Shown here: positions 1 to 5,873 of the stretch, one piece after another
How the letters are laid out: the number at the start of each line of letters is the position of its first letter
Position numbering within the stretch: the first letter of the stretch is position 1
Source of the DNA: JBLHKS01 sp047620505
GTDB taxonomy: Bacteria > Verrucomicrobiota > Verrucomicrobiia > Verrucomicrobiales > DEV007
Assembly (NCBI GenBank): GCA_047620505.1
Contig: JBLHKS010000321.1
Span: forward strand, 1 to 6,067
Direction of reading: 5' to 3'
DNA: 6,067 bases
Notes under the pieces: generated by a model
Told to the model about the DNA's origin: nothing
Seen by the model: the letters and a program-made list of their open reading frames with translations, nothing else
Database searches by the model: none
Program-made: the position numbers and the translations under genes

Positions 1-2058
1 CGCGTCGCCACGCTCCAATTCCTTAATCAGCAGCTTCCGTTCTGCAGCGAGCATCTGGCGGGTTAAAATGCTCAAGAAAACGATCTCGGCGCGCTCAATC
101 GGTTTCGTCTCGCGTTTCATCTTGATGAAGATTCGCGAATTTGGCTGTGTCAGGATCTGTTGCGCGTAGCCGTTCATGAGTTCCATGATCTGCGGCACGG
201 AGCCGTCAAGCGAGTTGGCGTCGACGATGAACGTCCGCTCGGACTGGCCAAATTTCTGCAAAAAGTGATCCTGTGGAGCGGGCGAAGGCAATTCCGAAGC
301 GCGAGCTAACGTCATTCCTTTGCTTTGCGCGTCTTTGGTCAGCAACGCGGCCCGCTGCGCGGCGTTGGGTTTCTGCCCTTTCTTGAGCGTGACGTTGGCT
401 GCGGCCATAACCGATTGGCCTTGACCGTTCTTGATGTTCGAATTCGGGTTGAAAGCCATGTAGCGCTTGATCCGATCGTAGGCTTGATCCGGCGTTAGCG
501 GGCCGGTGGCGACGAGGTTGATCAAATTGTTGTAAGCCTCGCCGTTGCGGGCGCGGAATCGATTCGGGTCGTCAAGCATCATCGTTACCAGCGAATCCCA
601 CGTCTGCTCAGCCGTCATCCGCCGCAGGATCGGGCCCTGGAAAAAATACGGCTTCGACTCGTCCATCTTCGTTCGCGTCGCGAGCCGGTTGTAGGCCTTC
701 GTGTTGACGATCGCCCACGTGAACGCGCGCAGATCGTAATCGAGATTGACCATCTCCTTCGACAACGTCTCCAGCAGCTGCTGATTGCCTGCCATGCTCG
801 GATCGATGTCGTGCAGCGGCTCGGCCACGCCTCGGCCGAAGAAGCGCGCCCACATTCGGTTGGCGATGTTCATTGCGAAACGCGGGTTTTCCGGCGAGAT
901 CAGCCACTCTGCGAGACGCTCGCGATTCGGCCCGGTCGGCTTAGCTTCTTTGCCGAAAGGCGTTCTGGGCGGGACGACCGAATTCGGCTTCGCATCCTCG
1001 TAATCGTAAGTTTCCGGCAGACGCAGTTTCTGATCCGTGACCGTCCTCACGGCGAGCTGATTTGCGGCGGTCATTTCGCGCCAGGCGCGATTGTAGCGGT
1101 TCGTCGCCTGCCGCAACTTCTGCTGCCCGGCGGAACCCTTCGTGTTGATCTTTTCCTTCCGCTTGATCGCGGCGCTGAGCTGTTCGCGCGTGAGGTTGAA
1201 ATTCTTTGGCGCGCCCTGTTTTGCGTTCGTGGCTGGAATCCCGCCTTTGGTTTCGAGATCGCCGAAGAACGCAGCTAACTCGTAATATTGGAACTGCGTC
1301 CAGTCTGTGAACGGATCGTCGTGGCACTGCGCGCAGGAAATGTCCGTGCCCAGAAACACCTTCGTCATGAACGAGACGTGATCGAGCTTCATCCCGTTAT
1401 CACGAAGGTGATAAGCCGCCGCCGGGTTCTCCCAGATGCGTCCCTCGGAGGTGATCATCGCCTGAACCCATCGATTGTAAGCCGTGTTTTCGCGCAGATG
1501 ATTTTTGAGCCAGCCGCTGAATCGTTCCGTCCGCAGCTGGGTTCCAGGCACGGTCGATTGAATGCGGAGGAGGTCAGCGAAGTGGTTATAGGAATGGCTG
1601 ACGTAGTCGTGAGACGTGAGCAGTTTCGCCAGCAGCTGCTGACGCTTTTTGATGTTGGTCGACTTCAAAAAAGCCTCGGCCTCTTCGAAATTCGGAATCC
1701 TACCCGCGATGTCGAGATACACCCGGCGAAGGAACATGTGATCGTTGAGCCCCTCGTTATATTCCAAGCCCTGCTCCGCCAGACCGGCCTCGACCGCGGC
1801 GTCGATGCGCTTAACCGCCAAGGCGATCTGCGCGCTTTTCGAGTTCACACTCTGAACGACATAATCTTGATCCTCAGCCGAGAGCGTTCCTAACTTTACC
1901 TGCAAAAGCTCGCCGTTCGTCAACCGAAGCTCGACCGTGTCGGCTACCAGTCGGATGATCTCACCTTCGACCTCCTTGCCGGTCACATCCGTCCAAGTTC
2001 GTGCGCTCGCCAGTCCAACAAGCGTCAGGAACAAGAGAGCGACGGAAAGATTGCGCAT
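1..2058 (-). CDS. Secreted SHD1-DUF1549-DUF1553 domain protein (partial, C-terminus beyond window)
   Basis: The frame is open from the ATG at 2058-2056 to position 1 (686 codons), so the C-terminus is missing. Residues 1-19 form a signal peptide (MRNLSVALLFLTLVGLASA) with an ASA cleavage site, which favours this start. Residues 20-68 match an SHD1 (SLA1 homology 1) module: RTWTDVTGKEVEGE, then VELRLTNGE and the LSAEDQDYV ending. About residues 84-275 are DUF1549, with YLDIAGRIP and a haem-like CAQCHDDPF at 242-250. From about 383 comes DUF1553, opening with RERLAEWLISPENPRFAMN, then NRMWARFFGRG and LRRMTAEQ. Such proteins are abundant in Planctomycetota and Verrucomicrobiota, are exported, and have no settled biochemical role; polymer degradation or envelope redox functions have been suggested. 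In these genomes a DUF1501 gene often follows, which here would lie off the left edge. A single CxxCH makes haem attachment possible but not proven. Family assignment is firm; function is unknown. Confidence 0.93.
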   Translation of the reverse strand, partial: MRNLSVALLFLTLVGLASARTWTDVTGKEVEGEIIRLVADTVELRLTNGELLQVKLGTLSAEDQDYVVQSVNSKSAQIALAVKRIDAAVEAGLAEQGLEYNEGLNDHMFLRRVYLDIAGRIPNFEEAEAFLKSTNIKKRQQLLAKLLTSHDYVSHSYNHFADLLRIQSTVPGTQLRTERFSGWLKNHLRENTAYNRWVQAMITSEGRIWENPAAAYHLRDNGMKLDHVSFMTKVFLGTDISCAQCHDDPFTDWTQFQYYELAAFFGDLETKGGIPATNAKQGAPKNFNLTREQLSAAIKRKEKINTKGSAGQQKLRQATNRYNRAWREMTAANQLAVRTVTDQKLRLPETYDYEDAKPNSVVPPRTPFGKEAKPTGPNRERLAEWLISPENPRFAMNIANRMWARFFGRGVAEPLHDIDPSMAGNQQLLETLSKEMVNLDYDLRAFTWAIVNTKAYNRLATRTKMDESKPYFFQGPILRRMTAEQTWDSLVTMMLDDPNRFRARNGEAYNNLINLVATGPLTPDQAYDRIKRYMAFNPNSNIKNGQGQSVMAAANVTLKKGQKPNAAQRAALLTKDAQSKGMTLARASELPSPAPQDHFLQKFGQSERTFIVDANSLDGSVPQIMELMNGYAQQILTQPNSRIFIKMKRETKPIERAEIVFLSILTRQMLAAERKLLIKELERGDA

Positions 2059-2196
2059 CTCGAGATTCAACACCGCATCCACTTCCGATACAATCCAGAA
2101 GACTTGCGACTGATCGGCGAAATGGCATGCCAGAATCCGCTCATGCTTCGGCAACGAGAGCGTGGCCGAGAAGGATGCCCTGGCAGAAACTCAAGT
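2059..2196. promoter_or_regulatory. Divergent intergenic region between the DUF1549/DUF1553 and cytochrome genes
   Basis: This 138-bp spacer lies between two genes transcribed away from each other, so it should carry both promoters. I could not identify convincing -35/-10 pairs on either strand, and neither start codon has a strong Shine-Dalgarno sequence. The assignment rests on gene arrangement alone. Confidence 0.45.
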
Positions 2197-2835
2197 ATGA
2201 GATTTCTTCTGCTCTTCCTTTTTGTAGTGCCCGTTTTTGGCCAGGACGACGACTCGGAGCATCGAGTTTGGCATTTCTGGCGCAACGAATGCGCGGGTTG
2301 TCATGGTCAGGACGGGAAGGGCGTCGACGCCATCAAATCTCCGGCGATTGCGGGGCTCCCAGATTATTACGTGATGCAGCAAATTCGAAAGTACCGGCTC
2401 GGGCTTCGGGGTGCTGAGAAGAGCGAAGAAAACGTCTATTTCATGCATCGCGAGGCGGAGGCGCTGGGCGACGAGCTGTTCAAGGACCTGGCGCGGATCA
2501 TTTCTGGAATGGAGCCTCATCGAACTTTGCACAGCACGATTGGGGATATCGAGCGCGGGAAAAGGCTCTATCAAAAGCATTGCACGGACTGCCATGGCCC
2601 AGCAGCTGCTGGCGACGCGGCGAAGGAAGCGCCTCCGCTGCATGGATTTCAGGACTGGTATCTGGTTGAGCAGATTGAGCGATTCAAGCGCGGCCGCCGG
2701 AAGTCTGATCCGTTAAATCTGGAATCAGTCAAAATGCACCTGATGGCGAGATCGCTGTGGCGCAGGAGCGATATCAACGCGCTCGCCGCCTTCATCACAT
2801 CAAATCTGGATGGACAGACGGACGCCGATCCTTGA
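2197..2835 (+). CDS. Exported two-haem c-type cytochrome (cytochrome c4/c553-like)
   Basis: The 212-residue product has a signal peptide (MRFLLLFLFVVPVFG, cleavage probably before Q16) and two tandem class I cytochrome c units. The haem motifs are CAGCH at 32-36, followed by GQDGKG, and CTDCH at 129-133, followed by GPAA. Each unit continues with a Y..xQI..(Y/F)(K/R).G.R segment, typical of c4/c553 cytochromes. A Met-containing stretch (YFMHREAEAL, VKMHLMARSL) then probably supplies the distal ligand before the final helix (DINALAAFITSNL). The family carries electrons in the periplasm, often towards a terminal oxidase or between dehydrogenases. The frame stays open upstream to an ATG at 2104, but that start would bury the signal peptide behind 31 polar residues, so 2197 is preferred. 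The gene is divergent from the DUF1549/DUF1553 gene; a shared redox function is only inferred. Its redox partner is unknown. Confidence 0.92.
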   Translation: MRFLLLFLFVVPVFGQDDDSEHRVWHFWRNECAGCHGQDGKGVDAIKSPAIAGLPDYYVMQQIRKYRLGLRGAEKSEENVYFMHREAEALGDELFKDLARIISGMEPHRTLHSTIGDIERGKRLYQKHCTDCHGPAAAGDAAKEAPPLHGFQDWYLVEQIERFKRGRRKSDPLNLESVKMHLMARSLWRRSDINALAAFITSNLDGQTDADP

Positions 2836-2839
2836 TTCC

Positions 2840-2879
2840 GAATAAAAGAAGGGCTCATCCGCCTTTGCGAATGAGCCCT
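2840..2879 (-). terminator. Rho-independent terminator of the oxidoreductase gene
   Basis: A perfect 9-bp stem is formed by AGGGCTCAT (2850-2858) and ATGAGCCCT (2871-2879). Inside it, after one mismatch, a 3-bp CGC/GCG stem closes a 4-nt loop. On the minus strand the hairpin is followed by TTCTTTTATT (2849-2840), the U-rich tail expected for the gene ending at 2909. On the plus strand the downstream flank (CTGGAATTGA) has no T run, so termination of the cytochrome transcript here would be weaker, though the hairpin lies only 14 nt past that stop codon and may serve both genes. Confidence 0.82.
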
Positions 2880-2887
2880 CTGGAATT

Positions 2888-2899
2888 GATTGATCAATC
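2888..2899. repeat. Perfect 12-bp palindrome GATTGATCAATC
   Basis: GATTGATCAATC reads the same on both strands. It sits between the oxidoreductase stop codon and its terminator. This location argues against a promoter operator; it could be a chance palindrome. Confidence 0.35.
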
Positions 2900-2908
2900 G
2901 CCGCCAAA

Positions 2909-4273
2909 TCAGGCTTCGATCGAATAACCGTCGCGATACGGCAGCGCCATGATCGCTTTCTGCGCCTTGTCGTTTCCGACCACAGTCTCCTTGGCCGGAT
3001 CCCACTTCAGCTCGACGTCGCCGAGTTCGCGCGAAACGTAAGCGAGGTGGCCCGGCGTGATTGAGCGGTGAGCGTTTTCGGCCGGCGCGACGGATTCCTT
3101 CCGCGACTTGACGCTGTCGACGAAGTTCCGCTGGTGACCCGGCGAATGGTAAACTTTGACGTCGCCCGGATCGAATCCGTCGGCGATCCACTCCTTGTTC
3201 GAAGCGTCGAATTTGCCGCGAGTCACCCAGATCCAGCCGTTTTCGCCGATCCACTTGCAACCCATCTGGTTGCGCGAGGACATCACGACTTCGGCACCAC
3301 CGGCGTATTTCGAGACGACGTCGTACTGCCAGGCGCTGTCATAAATATCCGGCGTCTTGCTGTAATCCCAGTTGCGAGACTGAACCGAAATCGGACCGCC
3401 GTTTCCGCCCGTTGCTTCCTGGCCAAGGCCCCAATGAGCGATGTCGTTGTGATGGCCGATCCAGTCCATCAGCTGACCGCGGCCGTAAGCCGTGTGCCAA
3501 CGCCAAGCCCAGTGGTGCCGCGCCTGCATGTAGGGCAGAACCGGGCTCGGTCCGCACCAGGTGTCGTAATTCTCGGGCGCTTCCTTCAGCTCAGCACTGC
3601 CGTCAGGAGCAGTCTTGCCAGCCGGCAGGCCGACCTCGACTTTCGTGATTTTTCCGAGCAGACCGTTGCGAACGACGTTCACCGCATGGCGGAATTTGCC
3701 GTCACTGCGCTGCTGCGAGCCGACGGTGAAGATCGCTTTCTGCTCCGCGACGGTCTTGTAAACCGCCTGACCTTCCGCGAAAAAGTGGGTCACCGGCTTC
3801 TCGCAATAAACGTCTTTGCCAGCGCGAAGAGCCGCGAGCGTGATCAGGCCATGCCAGTGATCCGGCGTCGCCACCTGAACCGCATCAATGTCATCGCGAG
3901 CGATCAGTTCCTTGAAATCGGTGTAAGCTTTGCAGTCGGAGTTGCCGTATTTTTTGTCGATCTCCATCTTGCCACCCTCAGCGCCGTAAGTCCGGCCCTT
4001 GTCGAATTCATTACGGCCAAAGTGCTTCTTGTGGCAGTCCGCGACGGCGACGCCCTGAACGTCCGAGTGATTGAGGAAAGCCTGCATCACGCCGAATCCG
4101 CGGTTGCCGATACCGACGAAGCCCATGTTGACGCGCTCGCTCGGAGCGGGCTTGTCGCCCTGTCCGAGAGCGGAGGAGGGAATGATGGTCGGGAAGCCGA
4201 TTGCGCCAGCAGCTGCTGCGGTGTTGCGGATGAAACTCCGCCGGTTGGGTTGTTGTATTGGGTTTTTGCTCAT
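2909..4273 (-). CDS. Tat-exported Gfo/Idh/MocA family NAD(P)-dependent oxidoreductase
   Basis: The 454-residue product begins with a twin-arginine signal: N-region RRSFIRN (R11, R12), hydrophobic AAAAGAIGFPTIIPSSALG, and probable cleavage near residue 37. The N-terminal Rossmann fold follows: dinucleotide loop GFVGIGNRG (51-59), an acidic residue after strand 2 (VADCH, D79), ATPDHWH (135-141), and the family-defining CEKP (157-160). The C-terminal substrate domain contains the DWIGHHNDIAHWGLG block (270-284), whose His and Asp residues probably line the active site. Length is normal for exported PVC members (about 430-460). The family oxidises or reduces sugars, inositols and related polyols; some exported relatives, such as GH109, use a bound NAD to cleave glycosides by transient oxidation. 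The substrate cannot be read from sequence. It is apparently a single-gene transcript: the cytochrome gene converges on it and a minus-strand terminator follows. No clear Shine-Dalgarno precedes the start. Confidence 0.95.
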   Translation of the reverse strand: MSKNPIQQPNRRSFIRNTAAAAGAIGFPTIIPSSALGQGDKPAPSERVNMGFVGIGNRGFGVMQAFLNHSDVQGVAVADCHKKHFGRNEFDKGRTYGAEGGKMEIDKKYGNSDCKAYTDFKELIARDDIDAVQVATPDHWHGLITLAALRAGKDVYCEKPVTHFFAEGQAVYKTVAEQKAIFTVGSQQRSDGKFRHAVNVVRNGLLGKITKVEVGLPAGKTAPDGSAELKEAPENYDTWCGPSPVLPYMQARHHWAWRWHTAYGRGQLMDWIGHHNDIAHWGLGQEATGGNGGPISVQSRNWDYSKTPDIYDSAWQYDVVSKYAGGAEVVMSSRNQMGCKWIGENGWIWVTRGKFDASNKEWIADGFDPGDVKVYHSPGHQRNFVDSVKSRKESVAPAENAHRSITPGHLAYVSRELGDVELKWDPAKETVVGNDKAQKAIMALPYRDGYSIEA

Positions 4274-4560
4274 AATGCCAAAATGAAAAACGGGTTGTTT
4301 GGTAGGGCAAACTTAAGAGCGCCAGCAACGGAGGGGCAAGCCGCGATCCACGGAAATTGAGCATCCGAGCGCCTCAGTCGAAGGCCGAACCGACGGTGCC
4401 TGGCCGCCTTAAAAAGTCGCTTCGCGAGTCTGATTGCTGTCTCACGGTCCTGAAGTCCGGCCAGAGTCCATTAGTTAACGAGAACAAACCGTTGGGCAGC
4501 TCGGCTGTGACCAGTCGCCAAAAAGATGTGGAATCAGTTCGATTGGGAGTATTATCCCGA
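4274..4560. other. Divergent intergenic region between the oxidoreductase and PIN genes
   Basis: These 287 bp separate divergently transcribed genes and should hold both promoters. A plus-strand frame in phase with the PIN gene is open from an ATG at 4357, but its translation is low-complexity and polar, and it precedes the conserved PIN N-terminus, so I read it as non-coding. I found no convincing promoter hexamers. The shift from the GC-rich left part to the less GC-rich right part of the window falls in or near this region, making it a candidate left border of an acquired segment; no flanking repeat or tRNA is visible. Confidence 0.4.
4545..4558 (+). promoter_or_regulatory. Short inverted repeat over the PIN gene's Shine-Dalgarno-like sequence
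   Basis: GGGA (4545-4548) and TCCC (4555-4558) flank a GTATTA loop two bases before the PIN start codon. GGGAG (4545-4549) is the only Shine-Dalgarno-like run here, with 11 nt to the ATG, so pairing would hide it. It could equally be part of a protein-binding operator. The arms are only 4 bp and chance occurrence is plausible. Confidence 0.25.
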
Positions 4561-5037
4561 ATGGCGACAGCCTACATAGAAACGACGATTCCAAGTCTTT
4601 ACGTCGGCAGGCCATCACCACGCCTTGTGGAAGCGACTCGCCAGAATCTCACAAAAACCTGGTGGGATTTCCATCGAAGTGAGTTCGATCTTGTGTGTTC
4701 ACAAACTGTTCTCGACGAATGCAGTGATGGAGAACCTGAGATGGCTTCAAAGCGTCGACAATTGCTCGACGGAATCCCGTTGCTCGAACTCTCAGAAGAT
4801 GTTGAGAAAATATCAGAAGAACTCCTGCAACGACAGATCATTCCAACGAAGGCTGCGGATGACGCGATCCACATCGCAGTGGCGTCGGTTCACGAAATCG
4901 ACTATCTGGTTACGTGGAATTGCAAGCATCTTGCCAACCCCCGAAATTGGCGTCGAATCTCCGATTGTGTTGCGAACTTTGGCTATCGGGCTACTGTGAT
5001 TTGTACCCCTGAGGAATTAATTGGCGATGATAGCTAA
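4561..5037 (+). CDS. VapC-like PIN-domain ribonuclease (probable type II toxin)
   Basis: The 158-residue product is one PIN domain of normal length. It starts with the characteristic MATAYIETTIPS block, which fixes the start at 4561 even though the frame is open further upstream. Likely metal-binding acidic positions are E7 in YIETT (Glu where many PIN proteins have Asp), D52/E53 in VLDECSDGEPE, and D100/D101 in KAADDAIHIAVA. LVTWNCKHLAN (116-126) follows, with N120 at the usual fourth acidic position, and the protein ends in ICTPEELIG. This subfamily is scattered through PVC bacteria and cyanobacteria, usually beside a short partner gene, and is annotated as VapC-type toxin or putative nucleic-acid-binding protein. 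PIN toxins cleave RNA in a Mg2+/Mn2+-dependent manner in the cytoplasm; the target here is unknown. The stop codon lies inside the next gene, an 11-nt overlap implying translational coupling. Here the toxin precedes the partner, the reverse of classical vapBC order. Confidence 0.88.
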   Translation: MATAYIETTIPSLYVGRPSPRLVEATRQNLTKTWWDFHRSEFDLVCSQTVLDECSDGEPEMASKRRQLLDGIPLLELSEDVEKISEELLQRQIIPTKAADDAIHIAVASVHEIDYLVTWNCKHLANPRNWRRISDCVANFGYRATVICTPEELIGDDS

Positions 5038-5245
5038 CACGGAAATGACCATAATTGAGGAAGTGCGCGCATTTAAGGAAGCGAACGCCGCTCAGCACGA
5101 CTTCGACATCTCACGAATCATTGCTGCGGCCCGTCAGCGACAGGAAAGCTCTGATCGCAAAATCATCCGGCAAGGCGAACAATGGGTTGCAGGCGACGGC
5201 GGTGACGTCATTCCTGTGAATGAAAATCAACCCCGCGGAGCCTGA
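5027..5245 (+). CDS. Small helical partner of the PIN protein, putative antitoxin
   Basis: This 72-residue charged protein overlaps the end of the PIN gene by 11 nt in another frame. Its core, about residues 7-50 (MTIIEEVRAFKEANAAQHDFDISRI, then AAARQRQESSDRKIIRQ), resembles the short proteins usually encoded beside this PIN subfamily, with the pattern EVR..RE..AA...(F/Y)D...I......RQ..S.RK. The role as antitoxin is inferred from this and from position. It has no recognisable ribbon-helix-helix or AbrB DNA-binding motif. GAGGA (5011-5015), inside the PIN gene, is a Shine-Dalgarno candidate. It is 11 nt from ATG 5027 and 5 nt from an in-frame TTG at 5021, so initiation at TTG 5021 is possible; an internal ATG at 5045 gives MTIIEEVR, closer to the family's usual N-terminus. 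The tail after residue 50 (GEQWVAGDGGDVIPVNENQPRGA) is longer than I expect for the family. Confidence 0.72.
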   Translation: MIANTEMTIIEEVRAFKEANAAQHDFDISRIIAAARQRQESSDRKIIRQGEQWVAGDGGDVIPVNENQPRGA

Positions 5246-5279
5246 ACCCGGACGGTGCGGAAGCGAAACGGTAGCTCAA

Positions 5280-5612
5280 ATGATTTCATCAGCACTACTT
5301 CCCATTTGGATTCTATGGTGCCTTTGCGGCTGGGGGGTGTTCGCGTATTTGGCGAGTGCCCGGTTTTTAAACGCAAAGAGGTCTACGAGGTGGATTTGCT
5401 TCTTTAGCGGATGCGCTCTGAATCTCTTGGCGAACTTCTGTTGGTTCTTGCACGCCCCCAGCCTTCCTTATGGCCTTTGGAGTTCGTATTACCGATACTA
5501 CGAAACCTGCGTGGAGGTTATCAATGGGCTTCCGCTACTACTGACCCCCTTGGTATTGATATACAATTCAATTCCGGTGGACGCTGAAAAGGAACGCCAA
5601 ATCCGAATCTAA
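5280..5612 (+). CDS. Small hydrophobic protein with three predicted membrane segments, unknown function
   Basis: I do not recognise this 110-residue protein. It has three hydrophobic stretches, at about residues 4-26 (SALLPIWILWCLCGWGVFAYLA), 38-58 (WICFFSGCALNLLANFCWFLH) and 78-96 (VEVINGLPLLLTPLVLIYN). A basic linker between the first two (RFLNAKRSTR) and a charged tail (DAEKERQIRI) suggest these ends face the cytoplasm. It is rich in Trp, Cys and Tyr, with YYRYYET in the second linker. An in-frame ATG at 5220 would overlap the partner gene by 26 nt but adds a polar, Pro-rich 20-residue leader and has no Shine-Dalgarno; 5280 puts the first membrane segment at the N-terminus and is preferred, though its own ribosome site is also weak. 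It lies 34 bp after the partner gene on the same strand, so co-transcription with the PIN pair is likely. A functional link is unproven. Confidence 0.6.
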   Translation: MISSALLPIWILWCLCGWGVFAYLASARFLNAKRSTRWICFFSGCALNLLANFCWFLHAPSLPYGLWSSYYRYYETCVEVINGLPLLLTPLVLIYNSIPVDAEKERQIRI

Positions 5613-5625
5613 CAAGCTCCTGCAA

Positions 5626-5655
5626 TCCCGCCGAAGAACCTAATAATGGGCGGGA
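5626..5655 (+). terminator. GC-rich hairpin after the membrane-protein gene, possible terminator
   Basis: TCCCGCC (5626-5632) pairs perfectly with GGCGGGA (5649-5655) around a 16-nt loop, 14 nt past the stop codon of the preceding gene. No T run follows on the plus strand, so it does not meet the standard for an intrinsic terminator. It may instead stabilise the 3' end of the PIN-partner-membrane transcript. Confidence 0.35.
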
Positions 5656-5796
5656 GGCGCGTGGGATTTACGCCGAATGAAAACCGCAAAGAAAGGCTAA
5701 AGCAAATTGAACCAAAAAAGAGTGGCATTTTTCTGTGGCCTGCATTGCGATTGAATCCACTGCGCCCTCGTTTCCAGCGCCTTACGTAAATGTGCT

Positions 5797-5819
5797 TGAT
5801 GTCGGATTTTGTGACATCA
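5797..5819. promoter_or_regulatory. 7-bp inverted repeat TGATGTC-N9-GACATCA, possible operator
   Basis: The arms TGATGTC (5797-5803) and GACATCA (5813-5819) are perfect and flank a 9-nt AT-rich spacer. The 23-bp dyad has the size of a dimeric regulator's site and ends 54 bp before the frame starting at 5874. It has no following T run, so it is not a terminator. Function is inferred from geometry only. Confidence 0.35.
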
Positions 5820-5873
5820 GTTCTCCGGACTTGATATCACTCCGAACGAATAACACTGTTAGTCAAAAAGAGA

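Larger units (their letters stand above)
5613..5873. other. Region without a convincing gene, containing two inverted repeats
   Basis: This 261-bp stretch contains only short frames: 47 codons from ATG 5646, and a start-poor frame open from 5711 that could begin at GTG 5735 and end at 5896. Neither has a recognisable product or a good ribosome site. The stretch is less GC-rich than the left half of the window. It contains the hairpins at 5626-5655 and 5797-5819 and presumably the promoter for the frame starting at 5874, although no clear hexamer pair is visible. Confidence 0.5.

Noticed and set aside
1288..1893. Plus-strand open frame of 201 codons opposite the DUF1549 gene
   Set aside because: It is the antisense shadow of the DUF1549/DUF1553 coding frame and has no family features.
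2104..2196. In-frame N-terminal extension of the cytochrome from ATG 2104
   Set aside because: It would place 31 polar residues ahead of an obvious signal peptide, which begins at ATG 2197.
3068..4360. Long plus-strand open frame (430 codons) opposite the oxidoreductase
   Set aside because: It is antisense to a gene with unmistakable family motifs; its translation has no recognisable domain and arises from GC-rich codon bias.
4357..4560. In-frame N-terminal extension of the PIN protein from ATG 4357
   Set aside because: The added 68 residues are polar, show no domain, and precede the conserved MATAYIETTIPS start of the family.
5646..5789. 47-codon frame (MGGRRVGFTPNENRKERLK...)
   Set aside because: It is short, lacks a ribosome-binding site, begins within a hairpin and has no recognisable motif, so it cannot be separated from chance.
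5604..5866. Possible integron attC site: ATCTAAC at the end of the membrane-protein gene fits the RYYYAAC core
   Set aside because: No complementary GTTRRRY core lies within the usual attC length downstream; the nearest candidate, GTTAGTC at about 5859, does not fit the consensus and is too far away. GTTGGGC near 4492 likewise has no GCCCAAC partner. No integrase is visible.
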